Below are positions 25,701 through 37,210 of a stretch of 64,000 nt of DNA, in pieces. The translations under genes were made by a program, and so were the position numbers. This DNA comes from Euwallacea fornicatus (lineage: Eukaryota > Arthropoda > Insecta > Coleoptera > Curculionidae), in assembly GCF_040115645.1 (NCBI RefSeq), contig NC_089561.1:1364001-1428000 (forward strand). The letters are read 5' to 3'. The notes under the pieces are model-generated. The model did no database searches, was not told the origin of the DNA, and saw nothing but the letters and a program-made list of their open reading frames with translations. How positions within the stretch are numbered: the stretch's first letter is position 1; each line of letters opens with the position of its first letter.

Positions 25701-26639
25701 GCCGGCAATCAGCAGATAACAGATGGCCTTATCGAATTCCCCAGACGTTCTCAGTGTATCTCATGCTTTGCCTTATCTAACGCCTGTTTTAAAAAAACAC
25801 TTAGCTGGTTGAGTAAATAAGCATAATAAGGATGGTGTCACAGCAGAAAAAATTTACGACTATTTTGAATGGTTTCCAATAAAAATGGTTCTTTTGTGCG
25901 AATGAGAAACATTGCTACCGGGGCAGCTTATTGTGTTCTTCAGGGGATTTGCAGCTGTTAAATGCAGGGCGGCACATTAACAGGGTGATTATTTTAAGGA
26001 GAGAATTTCGAAGGGCAAGACCAAAGAAGTGAGCACAGCGAAGATGAGGTGCGTTGAAGTGGTGCTCCGTGTAATTCGTTATTTTCAATTATGTACAGGC
26101 TGCGTGCCAGTGAAAGAGAGTCGTATTGAAAACTTCCCAAAAAATGTGTAAAATAGTTTCGAGAGTGTTTGTTAAATCACTTTTTAAAGCGTGACAAAAA
26201 CGAAATTTCGCCTAATGTGAAAGGTGACCCCTATAAAAAAAAAACTGGAGTTTCCGCGTCCCAAATAGGGCGAAAATTGTTCCGCCAATCGTGGCCCCGT
26301 GGACGCTCAAATTGTCCACTTACTGAAAAATAGATCATACGTACGGACGTGAAGCTTTCCACAGGCAAATCAATCTCAATCATTTCCGAAATCGCGTAAT
26401 ATCCAGGGCGTCCTATTCAAAAGTGGAGTTTTAACCTTTCAATCAAATTTAATATCTTTCTTTGCCTGGTCACTAACAATCCATTTGTCCACGTTACTTC
26501 CTTTAATTTTTACGTCGAACTCGATTTTTACCAATAAACGATTGAAATTTGAACTCGTGAACTAAACCTAGTCTTTTACAGGCCCAGTCGTCCATGCAAG
26601 CCGTCCGAGTCACAGCATCAAATCGATGGAATATCGCTT

Positions 26640-26810
26640 GGAAGCTACGTGTCGCCATCTCGTAGCCGCCGGTCCAACTACGTAGCGCCGTTGTGACCGC
26701 AGCAACCGCTACCGAAATACCGGCTCGAGGCCTGCTTGTTTCGTCCGTGCCTCTTCGATCTGATCACGTTCCTCTCTCTCGGGCGAACGAGAAAAGAAAG
26801 GGACGGATAG
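26640..26810. promoter_or_regulatory. CpG-rich island with Pho-like and GAGA-like motifs
   Basis: A short stretch, visibly richer in CG dinucleotides than its surroundings. It contains GTCGCCATCTCG (a GCCAT core, 26651-26662), GTAGCCGCCGG, a CTACGTAGCGCCG segment and CCTCTCTCTCGGG (26771-26783). It lies 4.8 kb upstream of the Ubx ATG, in DNA without transposons. It could be a Polycomb response element, an enhancer or the promoter of a non-coding transcript such as bxd. Confidence 0.35.
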
Positions 26811-29579
26811 GTGTTCTTACAAAGAAGATTCCAGGTTTTATAAGGGTCCATTAACAATCAATACGATGGGAGTTTTACGAGCAATAAGCAACCGTTGCAG
26901 AACGAAAATGGCTTGTAGAATGAGGCACAAACGTTTCTACTTACGATAAGGTTACCGAATAACTTTCGGTTATGTTGTTTATATGCCATAAGGCAGACGT
27001 TTCTTTTACCTTTGCTTTCGTGTTACCTCTGGGGAAACTCAGTTCGTTACGAGGCAGCATTAGGTATGCTTGTTTAAGAGTTGTAGCGAATCGTAGGTGA
27101 TTGTTTATTGATATATCTAATCTACAGTAATTTCATAAACAAACAACAATTAGTAGTTTTTATCGAACTGCAGATAAATCATTTCTTACTAAACCCGAGC
27201 AGCTAGTGGGGCCCAATAAAATTGATAAAGCCCGTAATTATCCGCAAATGTTTTATTATACAGCAACCTCTAGAGGCAAATGAAAACGAAACCTCATTAT
27301 TTATCTGTTTAATCGGGTAATTGAACGATTTGCCATATTTACGAGCACATTATAATAATAATGATAAATGTTCCGAGAAATTGATACGCACATAATACAA
27401 GCATAGACTGAATGCCATCAGTTATGCCGTGAAGGTTGTGTTTATGCAAATACCAGTAGTTGAAAGTTGTAACCGTGGCATGATGGAAAATTGTTATTGT
27501 GTCTAAGGGCTAAATCGTTTTTAAACAAACCACTCGTCTTCCCACATATGCAAAACGAGATCTTCCGCGGAGAACTTGGGGCTCGAGAACCTCTCGAGAG
27601 ATTAGAAGAGCTCTAATACCAAGCACGTAAGGCATGGAAGAACTTGCCTTTACATGACCTCGACGGAGCTCTTCGCCGTGTAGAATTCCTTTGAAACGAT
27701 TGCGATGAAGCGAAATTGAAAATATTGCCACCGTCCTTGTGGCCATTGTGCACAATTTTTCGAAATATTTAGTTGCTATGGAGAAGTTTTATACGGCGGA
27801 AAGATCGGGAATTGGGACCTTGGTTCTGTGTGGTATTCTTCCCGTTTTAATTTTAAAAAAATTTTAGTCCAACTGACGCAAATTGTTTAATGGAAAAGCC
27901 GCAAACTTTCGTGATTGCGCCGCTGCAAGTCACTTGGAAATTGAAGCGTTCTTTTCAAAAATTCAGTGAAACACGATTCATACGAACGATAACGTCTGTT
28001 TCGAGCACGAACTAACCTGAACTTATTGCCGTTAATCCATTACGTGAAGTTCAAAGAAATTAGAAATGTAATTGAAATCAAAATATTGACCACCAACATG
28101 GGACATCTAGCGCGATTTGGGAATTTGCCGGTCTTTTAAGCGTTCTCTGGGAGAGTGAATTTTCAAATCTAGGATAGAATATAGTCTGTCAGCATGGTAA
28201 AAATTATTAGCATTTACGAGCATTTTTGTCTTTATTCTGAAATGAAAAATGATGCAAGAATTCACGACACACCCCATGATCTCGTTTTCACGCAGCTCTA
28301 CTAAAATATGGCGACCCTTCTTTCGAAGCACTTATCGAAGCACCAAGGGAAACCTGGGGATTTAGGTGACCACAGGATTGTTGAAGTATCTATGGATAAA
28401 TGTTTTTTTTTTTTTTTTAGAAATGCAGCCACAAATCGCATCGTGCTGTAGATCGATCATCGAATTGGTCAAAATGGGGTGCTATCAAATAGCCTATTTT
28501 TCTTGCTTCGATCCTTTCCGAAGTCGAAAATCACTGGAGAGTAAATTTCAAAAACGTAACTTTTTTTGAAAATAACTAAAAAACGAGTGGAGGTGCTCCA
28601 TCCACTTGTGTAAACCCCACGTGTGTATGGCTTCTTGACTCCACATGTCTTATGGTTTCGACGGTCCCCATGCAATGGGGATTTACTACTGGTCAACGGT
28701 TATTTTTTCACTGTTGTGTTGGCTATGCTCGAACGGCCACAATTTAATGCCTCATTTGAACATGCGGATTTCGCGTATTTTGAGGATTTGGCGTTACGAT
28801 CTGTTTGGCTGAAAACAACATATTTCAGTGGCCGTTTTTGCATATAGAATTAGGAACAACACGCCGGCCAACAGTCAGCTTTTTAATGAAATTCGCTGAT
28901 TTGCGTCAGTAATGTTCAATTATTACTATTTTTCCAGATCGTAAAATCAACAACGGCACACTCGAGGCTTTCCTGCTCTTCAAAATATCTATTACACGAT
29001 GATAATTCGTGTTCTGACTCTGCTTCCACGTGAACCGTCCGAACCATTTTACGTGCCGCAGGTGCATTAATTTTTTTTTTAATGGCGTCCAGAAACGTCA
29101 ACAATTCTGCCCCAGCGTTGCCAACCTGACTTTTCGCCCTCTCAAAACTACCAGACGATGTGCTGTCACGTGATATGTGGATGTCTTACAGGTGCTAATA
29201 ATAGGCCTAACAACCATCTATGTGTGCTTCTATATAGCGTGTACTACGCGTTGCTGTTTCTGCGCATGTATTTACTACGTGTATATGTATTTTTTAGGAA
29301 AGCTTTTCAAATAAAAACAGAGCATAAAACGATAACCCGACATTAATGTGTGTTTATCTTCAACTGTTGATTAAAATTGTATCTGCCATAAAAAATAAGC
29401 AATTAAAACTACATGCAATGAACTTTGTCGCCTGTCCCTAATCACGTTGTTAATAAAGTGTCGTACTTAAGTGCCAATTAGTAATAAACCCACCACCCTG
29501 TTTCAAACTGTCTCCATCACCAACTTCAATACCTAAATCTTTTCAATTCCCATCATCATCCTAAATCCCACAATGCATT

Positions 29580-29885
29580 GAAGTGAGTTTAATGGCCGCT
29601 GCGATCCTCTTTTGGCAGCCGGAAAACATGCAAAGTGGGCGTGGCAATACAATAAACTCACTCTCAGCCTCAAAAACTCATCAGACGCGTTCACACTCAA
29701 CTCAGGCACTCACTCGAACCAAGAAAACTCACTTTTGGGTTAGACAAGCCGTGTATTAAAACGGCATCAACTTTAATCCAAAGACGGCCATAGAAAGCTC
29801 TGAAATCGAGCCGGCATGCGGCCAGTGTCAAGCTTCGGCGGCCATCTTGGTCGTTAGCGTCCCATCTCTCTCTAGAGCTTTTGGA
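29580..29885. promoter_or_regulatory. Cluster of Pho/YY1-like sites with a CT (GAGA) tract
   Basis: Seen: AATGGCCGCTG (29591), GACGGCCATAG (29784), CGGCGGCCATCTTGG (29836-29850; on the minus strand AAGATGGCCGC, close to the YY1/Pho consensus) and CATCTCTCTCTAGAG (29863-29877). Combined Pho and GAGA sites are the usual signature of Polycomb response elements. The cluster is about 7.9 kb upstream of the Ubx ATG. Confidence 0.4.
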
Positions 29886-32504
29886 GCTTGAATCAGTTTG
29901 GGTCAAAAGCTATTTGTAGAGAATTATTTTTAGATTTCGTGGATCTATTTCTGCTGCGGTTGCCGTTTTCTACTTTGTTAAATTGAGTTTGAGTTTTTTA
30001 TTGCGATGGTAAGTGCAATTTGGTTTGGTAGAAAAGCTCTAATAGAGAGGAATGAAGTAGTTTGTCGGTTGTAAAGTTGAGGGCTTTCTCCAACGCAAAC
30101 GCGTCGTTTTGGGATGGAGGCACTCGTTTATTGATTTCTGTATGAGGAGATTTGTAAACGGTTTAGTAATTTTTTTATTAAAGTTGTTTTTCGTTGGGCA
30201 AGAGGGCGAAATGTCAGTTGAAGTTGTACTCTTGGTGGAGTAAGCTTTACACGGATAAAGCAGCCTTAAAATAAAAGAAAAACAAACGATAAAAACAAAT
30301 CCTGTAATGTCGAAGATCATTAGAAATACCAACGTCTCTTAATTAATGGCAAAGTAGCGTGTGTTTTTGGCAAATTCGGGACGGCCTGTACGTCCTGATA
30401 AAACCTCTAAAAAAAGGAGATTCTGCATGAACGTTTCACTGCTCAAATCAGGGTGTTCACAACTGCTGCTAAATTTAGAAGAAATGTTGCAATTTCCACC
30501 ACAAAAATAATTGTTTTAGAAAATAAGCTTGAAACCAAAGACAGCCAATCACAAAATGTCCACCACTTCAGTTTGTAACATATCGGTGATGTGACGAATT
30601 TATTTTAATTTAACGCGTTTCTTTTACTTCCCGCCTTCAAAATGGAAATACAAAATTGAGGAAGTAGTTCCAGGGAAGCAATAAACGTTAAAAAAAAAGC
30701 GATAAAGTATCGAAACATGACTAACAGGCTTATCTGAGGGAAAGAGGGAGACGGAATTTGAATTTGATCGAATGACAAAAAGTAACTGCAATCGAATAAA
30801 ATACAAACGAGACGTGGAAATATGAACAGGGAAATAATGCAGACGCGTAACGGGAAAATCGCAGAATGTGAAGGATATGATAAGATGAACGAGATTTTAG
30901 ATTCAGACAAAAGGATGAGCGAAAGAAGAAGTTACAAATACAGAGATGGAAGCTGAATTGGGAATGGCGAAGAAAAATGCAAAAAAAAACCATGAGATCA
31001 ATTAAGTGAGAACGATAATAGACAAAGCTATTTTGCTGTGATGCGTAAACCAGAGACGAATGCAACATGAATATAAGAATGTGTAAACGAGGACAAACAA
31101 CAGTAATACACTTTTTAACACTGATTTCGTAAACAACCAGTTACAGATACTTTGAAAAAAATTATTTCTCAAGCAAAACAGTGTAAAGCACTTATCACTC
31201 AAAGTTCCCAAGCAATAAACCTTAGACCCGAGATCTTTCGATTAATTAATAAAAAGGCGTGGAAAAAGGCAATTTGCTTACAAATCGTCATTACACACGA
31301 CTCGAAATTGTCTGCTTGGTTCGCAGGAATGTCACAATAGCGAGCTTAAATTACAATAAAAAACTTCACAGTTAATTAATAATCGATTTTTATTGCACAT
31401 GTGACACTTTCCGACTGATTTGCGACGGAAAAAGGGGGATTTGAATAAACATCCTCACTTAAAATGGTTTTAAAATTATCTTTCATTTGCATATTTTGAT
31501 GACAATCCAAAGCTAACAAACCGCAAGTTAAGAGCGCGTCGGTTGCCCAATGGGTTAATTACGGGTATTAATTATGTTTGCCGTTATATATAATGAGATA
31601 AATTGAGGTGTTTTTGATTTTGGTTGATGGTTTTGCAGTGTGGTACAATCAGATAAAATTAAATGTTTGTGTGTGTGTGAAATACATAATATTACGGTAC
31701 ATGTCGATAATGAAAAAGGTGGTCTGGGATCGTTGGCCCATCGTTCCATTCCTATTCCGATATCTGTGGTACGTAATTAGGAATTTTAGTGAGTTTCGGT
31801 CCCGAGACTCAGGCTCGCATCGATATTTTCCCCTTTGCGTAAAGAGATTTGCAAGCGAATTATGTTGGCAAAGAAACGATTATGAACTGTGGAAGTCCCT
31901 AAAATTACCGAAAAAACCAAGATTGCATTGGTGGGCGATGTGCTGTGCGGGGGGGTGATTAATGAGGAACCAGCCGATGCAAACATGAGATGCCTCGCAA
32001 ATACTTTATTTGCCTTATTTAGGCAAAGTCGTAGTGTTTTTCTGTGGGTTGGTCCATTCTCAGTCTTATCATGTTTTCAAGTCCTGTTCCTCCTCATCGA
32101 CAACAAAACAGCCTCGTGAAACGATATTCGACAACGTCGCTTTGCTCCTTCGCAACTGCTTCTTTTTCACCGTGCCAGGAATGGGTCGATGATTTCTAAG
32201 GGACATGACATTCGATTCCGAAGCTCTCCAGAAATATTCATTGCCCCCCCCCCCCCCTCGTTATCAACCGCATTATTAACTTCCGATGAGAGCTTTTATG
32301 AGGTGACATTTAATTTGCTTCATAATTAATCAATAGCCCGGGTTCGCTGCTCCTACAATCCTCACCTTATCTTTGGATCTTCACTATAACGCCAGGTGTT
32401 ACACTCATCATTGTGGCGGCCGTAACGATGTGATTAACACGCCAAAGTAGCAATAAAAAAATCGTAAAAATGAAATGAAGAAGCGGACACATAAAGAGCC
32501 TCTA

Positions 32505-32715
32505 AAAACTGTCATTAAAGTGACACTGAAGGTGGCGCGAGCCAACTCCGGATGGGTTGAGGTTGGTCGGGAACTTGATGGTTGAGTGTAACAAAATCCT
32601 ACGTTTATTGCTACTAAACAGGAGTAAACATAAACTAGCCATAACTTTTATTTTTATTGCCAGTAAAATCCTCGTAAAATCAATGGGAATAAATGGGCGC
32701 TTAACGAGTTGGTTG
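32505..32715 (+). repeat. Diverged 200-bp duplication, copy 1
   Basis: Aligns in direct orientation with 35095-35296. Shared landmarks are GAGTGTAACAAAA against CAGTGTAACAAAA, then a CTACTAAAC against CCACTAAAC block, TCGTAAAATCAA, GGAATAA and CTTAACG. By eye the core is about two thirds identical with few gaps. It contains no open frame or terminal repeat I can recognise. It could be a duplicated regulatory element or an old interspersed repeat. Confidence 0.6.
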
Positions 32716-33339
32716 TTGCTTTTATTGCGCTGGCTCAAGTGTGAATTTTATGTGCGACGGTGTTAATCTTATTGGATAGATTTGGTTGTAAACTTCCATC
32801 GTCAGTCTTGAGGGTTTTATGGGGAGCTTTTGATTATTTTATCGAGGTTTCACAACATTGTTCCAAAGCTCAATCATTAGCACTTCGAGAAATCGAGTGT
32901 TATTAAATCCTGGAGGAAGCTTCCATTAAAATTTCAACCACCAAGCAAAGAGAACGAAAACAACATCCTTTGAGAGTTCATAAACGTTCCGTCGGGTTTA
33001 CAAACGGGGACATAATATGGATCCGTGACCGGGAAAGCGAAATGGCGTCGACCAAGATTCTTTTCTGTCGTGGCCTCCGAGCACGCTCCCAACGGCATGC
33101 GGATGCCATACGAATCCCCTGCTCCTTTACATGGGGCCGCGTTGCCAAATTTCGAAGATCACACCGGATCTCCCGATGAAAATTCGATTCGGAGTCATTC
33201 AGAGACCAACGGACATGGGATCGACTAAGGTGTTGACCTAACACGAAGAGGGGATGAGTAGAGAAAATGAGGTGTCCAAGAGCAATGCTGATAACAGGTA
33301 ATCATGCTCCACGTGAAACCGTCATTTTTTTGAGGAAGA

Positions 33340-33860
33340 AAAAAGTTAATAATCCGATTTTGAAACGTGACGTGATGAGAAATTACGGGAAAAATCTACA
33401 ACAATGTCGCACGTAGAAGATCTTGGACCGAGAGCAGTGAGCCAGCCCAAACCGCTCCGAAAACGGATATTCACCAGAGAAAAGCTGCATTGTTCGTCTG
33501 ATGGGGTTGGAAGAGGGTGATGTACTTTAAACTTCTTCCAAGGAAGCAACCAACTGGTCCAGGAAAAAAACGCCCTGGACCGGTATGACGTAAAGGGGTT
33601 GTGTTTTATCAAGACAACGCTAAACTACGCACTAGTGGGGCCACCCGCCAAAAATCGCTACATTTCGATGTATTTTTTTTGCCACATCCATCCTACTCCC
33701 CAGACCTAACACGATCGGATTATCATCTGTTTCGATCGCTGTAAAATGCCCTGAATGGAAAAACCTGACTCGACTGATGAAAACTCTCGGTTGTATGAGC
33801 GCGGCATCATGAGATTGCTCCAAAGATGGCGGAATGTTATTGAGTGAAATGAACAATACA
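33340..33860 (+). pseudogene. mariner transposase pseudogene, 5'-truncated, D,D34D type
   Basis: Fossil of a mariner-family transposase, the protein that moves mariner elements by cutting at TA sites. Starting at about 33366, a fragment equivalent to TGDEKW is followed by NVARRRSW, then QRKAALFV-W-GWK and a KLLPRKQ block. The second catalytic motif YQDNAKL (about 33608) leads to PHPSYSPDLTRSDYHLF. Exactly 34 residues separate the two Asp residues, the diagnostic D,D34D spacing of true mariners as opposed to the D34E of Tc1. In-frame stops and small shifts break it. The N-terminal DNA-binding half before about 33300 is not found, so the copy is 5'-truncated. It is followed directly by a MITE-like repeat. 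Confidence 0.9.
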
Positions 33861-33920
33861 CAATTCAATAAAGTTATCATTATGAGTGAACATTTTTCTT
33901 TTGGATTTATGCGTAAGATA

Positions 33921-34325
33921 CGCGATTGGGACCGTTTTTTTTGCACAATGGAACAACCGAAACGTGGAAACACTACACGTCGAACGATGACGATTGGAGA
34001 AAATGTGTTATATGAAAGTTGGTAGTTTCGGATGTACGTATACAGAGTGTTTATAAAGTTGAAATTTTAATCAATTTTTTTGCCATTTTTCTGAAAATAT
34101 CTTGGACGAACACCTGAACATTTCTCAACCCATTTTTTTAACGTCCTCTGGAAAATTAAAATACACTTTTCTTCGCTTTTAATTCTTCGCGGTGTCCAAT
34201 TAAACATAGTGTCTATTAAATAGATTTCCCTCGGAAATTGATGGAGACGTCGAAGTAAAATAAAAATACACAATCACTGGAAAAATGATCGCTCTTTCAG
34301 GTTCTGAATCAAGCTTCGCACGAGG
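33921..34325. repeat. Partial inverted copy of the 34330-34629 MITE
   Basis: Read on the plus strand, 33921-34110 aligns with the reverse complement of the neighbouring MITE. It starts CGCGATTGGGACCG, continues through an ACACGTCGAACGATGACGAT-type block and a TTGGTAGTTTCGG block, and reaches GAAAATATCTTGG (about 34093). TA precedes it at 33919-33920. The far end is unclear and 34130-34325 is unassigned. The two copies together make an imperfect palindrome of about 700 bp. Confidence 0.55.
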
Positions 34326-34329
34326 CATA

Positions 34330-34629
34330 CAGGGTGAAAAGTTATTAACCGCAAATTTCGTAAAATTGAGCGCAAGTCGCGCCCTCTATCGGCCGCGCAG
34401 AAATTGCAAAAGGTATCTTATTCTTCCCAAACGCAGCTTTACAAATTTTCAAGTGTCTAACCAAGATATTTTCGGAATAGCGCCAAGGGGCGAACTAAAA
34501 ATTTATCCTTCGCCACCCTGCTTAGCCGAAACCATCAACTTTCGGATGAGGAATGTTTTCTCCAATTGTCACCATCCGACGTGTGACATCTCAAACTTTT
34601 CGTCGTCCCAACGTTAACGAATCACCTTG
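34330..34629. mobile_element. MITE with CAGGGTGA/CAAGGTGA termini
   Basis: A 300-bp non-coding element. The left end reads CAGGGTGAAAAGTTATTAAC; the right end, reverse-complemented, reads CAAGGTGATTCGTTAACGTT. TA flanks both sides (34328-34329 and 34630-34631), as expected for Tc1/mariner-type insertion. Inside is a GCGCCCTCT block. Its right half, reverse-complemented, aligns with 33921-34110, so an incomplete inverted second copy lies immediately to its left. Confidence 0.7.
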
Positions 34630-34639
34630 TATATGTGAC

Positions 34640-36840
34640 GCTCCATGACTTCGGCACGAGATCAATACTCGTAGGTTTCAAATCGGTAGATACGGACGGG
34701 AAACGGCATCCCCAAAAATTTCCGGATCATAATTTCGAAAGGGAGGGAGGACGAGCGTCGATATCTCGGGAATCGGCGGAGTAATTACCTCAAATCAGCG
34801 GTTCATTCGTATCAGTTTCTTGCTGTGCCGAATTTTTCTCCTTGATCTAATTCCGTTTCCTCATTCCCGTGTTCACTTTCTGATTGAGTGATAGTGCACC
34901 TTCGCCTGTGTAGAAGCGTTCGAATGGATGTCGGAGTTATCTCCTTCATACCCACCAACCCATGACATTGGACAGCAGCTAGCTCGGACCTAGTACCTGT
35001 TCGGCCTTCCAAAACTGTGGACACACGTCTGCCCATAAGGAATTAACAAACCGGTACTCGCGTTTACATAATAGTGCCGAAATTGCTGGAGAATAATCGT
35101 GAGTGTCAATAAAAATGACAGTGATGGGGCATAATATTCTCGCCGACTTCATCTCATTAGACCGTGGTTCAGTGTAACAAAACCCAACAGTTATGGCCAC
35201 TAAACGGAATTAAAATATAAACAAGTCGTAACTCTGATTTTTATGGAGGGCATTATCGTAAAATCAATTGGAATAAGTGATCTTAACGGTTCCTTTTGCC
35301 ATTCGGGTTAATCTGTGGGCGGGATCCGAGCCAATTTATGCTGCGATACTTTTCGGGATTAACTCCTTTTAGTTTAGCATATTTGGAAAACTAACCTTTT
35401 TTAGGTCCAACTGCCCACCAATCCGACACTTTATCACACACCACACGTACAAGGTTTTGCTTTTAAGGCCGGATAACGCGGTTCTTCAGTCGCCGAATCT
35501 ACTGATGGAAACCTGCCCGAGAATGTGCCCTGGATGACCGTGAAAAACACCCCGCCCTTTACGTCAAAACTATCAGCCCTCGAGAGACTGAAGGGAATGG
35601 GGACAAGTGGCCCTGAGTTGTACAATAGCAAAAGCATTTTTGAGACCGGCTTCTTCGTCCGAACCTCCAACCACGCAAGGTCAGCTCTTTTTTTGGTATT
35701 AAGCGACCCACAAACCATGTCGTAAACCATCCGGAACAATTGGATGGGTTAAACGGTACAATTTCAAGGAAGTCAAAGAGTTTTTTCGGCCGGTGTGGTT
35801 TTATTAGTGCCACACAAAGGAGAGGTTCCCAAAAATTCTTCTTCGCCTGTCACAAACGTGGACTATGCGGGAACAATATATTGGACGTTTCGATTGTGAT
35901 ATTATGGGTTTTTGAACCATAGTTTTATGTGTTTCGACATATGGGAAACTGTATTTTAAGGGTTATAAAACGGCCCCAACACCCCAGAAGGTTCTCCTTC
36001 GTAATTAGGGCAAAGGGTTCTTCAGGAAATGGGTCAGCATGTGTGGTTCAATTTTAATGCCTTTTCTCAGAATGTGCAATCAACAAGCACTACCTGAAAA
36101 TCGACTATATTGAGCAGTTAATGACCCATCACGATGAGACCGATATATCATCCAATAAAACCCATCAATGTGCCTAATTGGTTAAATGCAAATGGCCGGC
36201 ATTACGAGTAGGTACTATTAATTCTTATTTAAGCAAGTTTAATGGGTTGAAATTAATAAACAAATGGGTCGCGTATTTGGACCAGAAAGCGTGCGTTAAT
36301 GGGAGTTTTTAATGCCAATTTTTAAGGTTAATATTTTTGAATAAAAATTCAATTTTGCTGCGACTTTGGAAAACCGTGTGGGGTACGCACATGGGTTCCT
36401 CGAATCGTCGGCGGTGCAAGAGCGGTCAAACGGCCAGGGACGAGATTTATCTCCGCCATTTTCCTGAAATACGAGCCATTGTCCGTTGCAACGACCCACG
36501 GCCACTTTACAAACAACGACACCAAATTCGGCCACTCCATAAACCAACATTCAAAATGGCTTCATTTTCGATACCCATTCCTACCTAATTTAGATACGCG
36601 ACCATCGTGAGCCGATTTACCACTTTGAGCTGGTTTTATTCTTTCGCATCAGTACTATCGGGTACTTCTTCCTAATAGAGACTGTGCGGATAAGACTAAC
36701 AGATCCAGTTAGTTCATTTAAAAATTTTAATTTTGCTTCTACCGGGTGATTCGTGCTCGAAAAGCGAGAAAATTCCCGAAAATTAACTTTTGTTTTTATT
36801 TTTTGGTACGATTTACAGCTACGATCTAAAGCTTTAAGTA
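34640..36840. other. Intergenic, mostly unassigned
   Basis: Contains copy 2 of the 200-bp duplication and a CGATATCTCGGGAA repeat motif (34759-34772). A segment at 35430-35740 has frames open on both strands without recognisable content. No gene is seen. Confidence 0.5.
35095..35296 (+). repeat. Diverged 200-bp duplication, copy 2
   Basis: Partner of 32505-32715, about 2.6 kb away in the same orientation. The shared order of blocks is a GACACTGA/GACAGTGA segment, GTGTAACAAAA, ACTAAAC, a CATAAC/CGTAAC segment, TCGTAAAATCAA and CTTAACG. The two copies are flanked by unrelated sequence. Confidence 0.6.
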
Positions 36841-36905
36841 CAGGGTGTTCAGCTTTCAAAAATTCACCCGACTTAACTTCCGCGAGGTGAGTGACGCGTT
36901 TCTCA
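36841..36905 (+). repeat. Solo end related to the 37.2-38.7 kb foldback element
   Basis: CAGGGTGTTCAG followed by ACTTCCGCGAGGTGAGTGACGC resembles the terminal sequence of the neighbouring foldback element. TA precedes it. No partner end was found, so it is probably a remnant arm. Confidence 0.4.
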
Positions 36906-37210
36906 ATAGAAACTGGCAATTAGAAGAGTTTCATTTCGTAATTAGTTACATAATGAAAGAAAACTTTTCTGCATTTCATGTTTCAATTAATATATGAGAA
37001 CAAGGACAATACTCTACAGAGCGAAGCTAGAATACGTTAAATTTTCATTTTCCACTTCTTCGTCACATAACAAGATTGGAGGAAAATCATGTATGAAATT
37101 CGTGAAAAAACGTTATTTTGTAAAACTTTTGCCATGTTGCGAAATTCCGATTCGCTCGGCTTGCACGATCCCACTCGTTCTACAAAGATATGCGGTAATA
37201 GATGGTTATA

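Larger units (their letters stand above)
22761..33300. other. Upstream DNA between the Ubx promoter and the transposon-rich zone
   Basis: About 10.5 kb with no recognisable gene and no recognisable transposon. It is AT-rich with short CpG-rich patches. TTTACGAG/CTCGTAAA sites are seen at 22841, 25109, 26874, 27338, 28213 and 32671 (first base), and TTTACGA variants are concentrated at 25190-25410. Synteny with other insects would make this the bxd/pbx-type regulatory region. No bxd-like transcript can be recognised by sequence alone. Confidence 0.5.
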
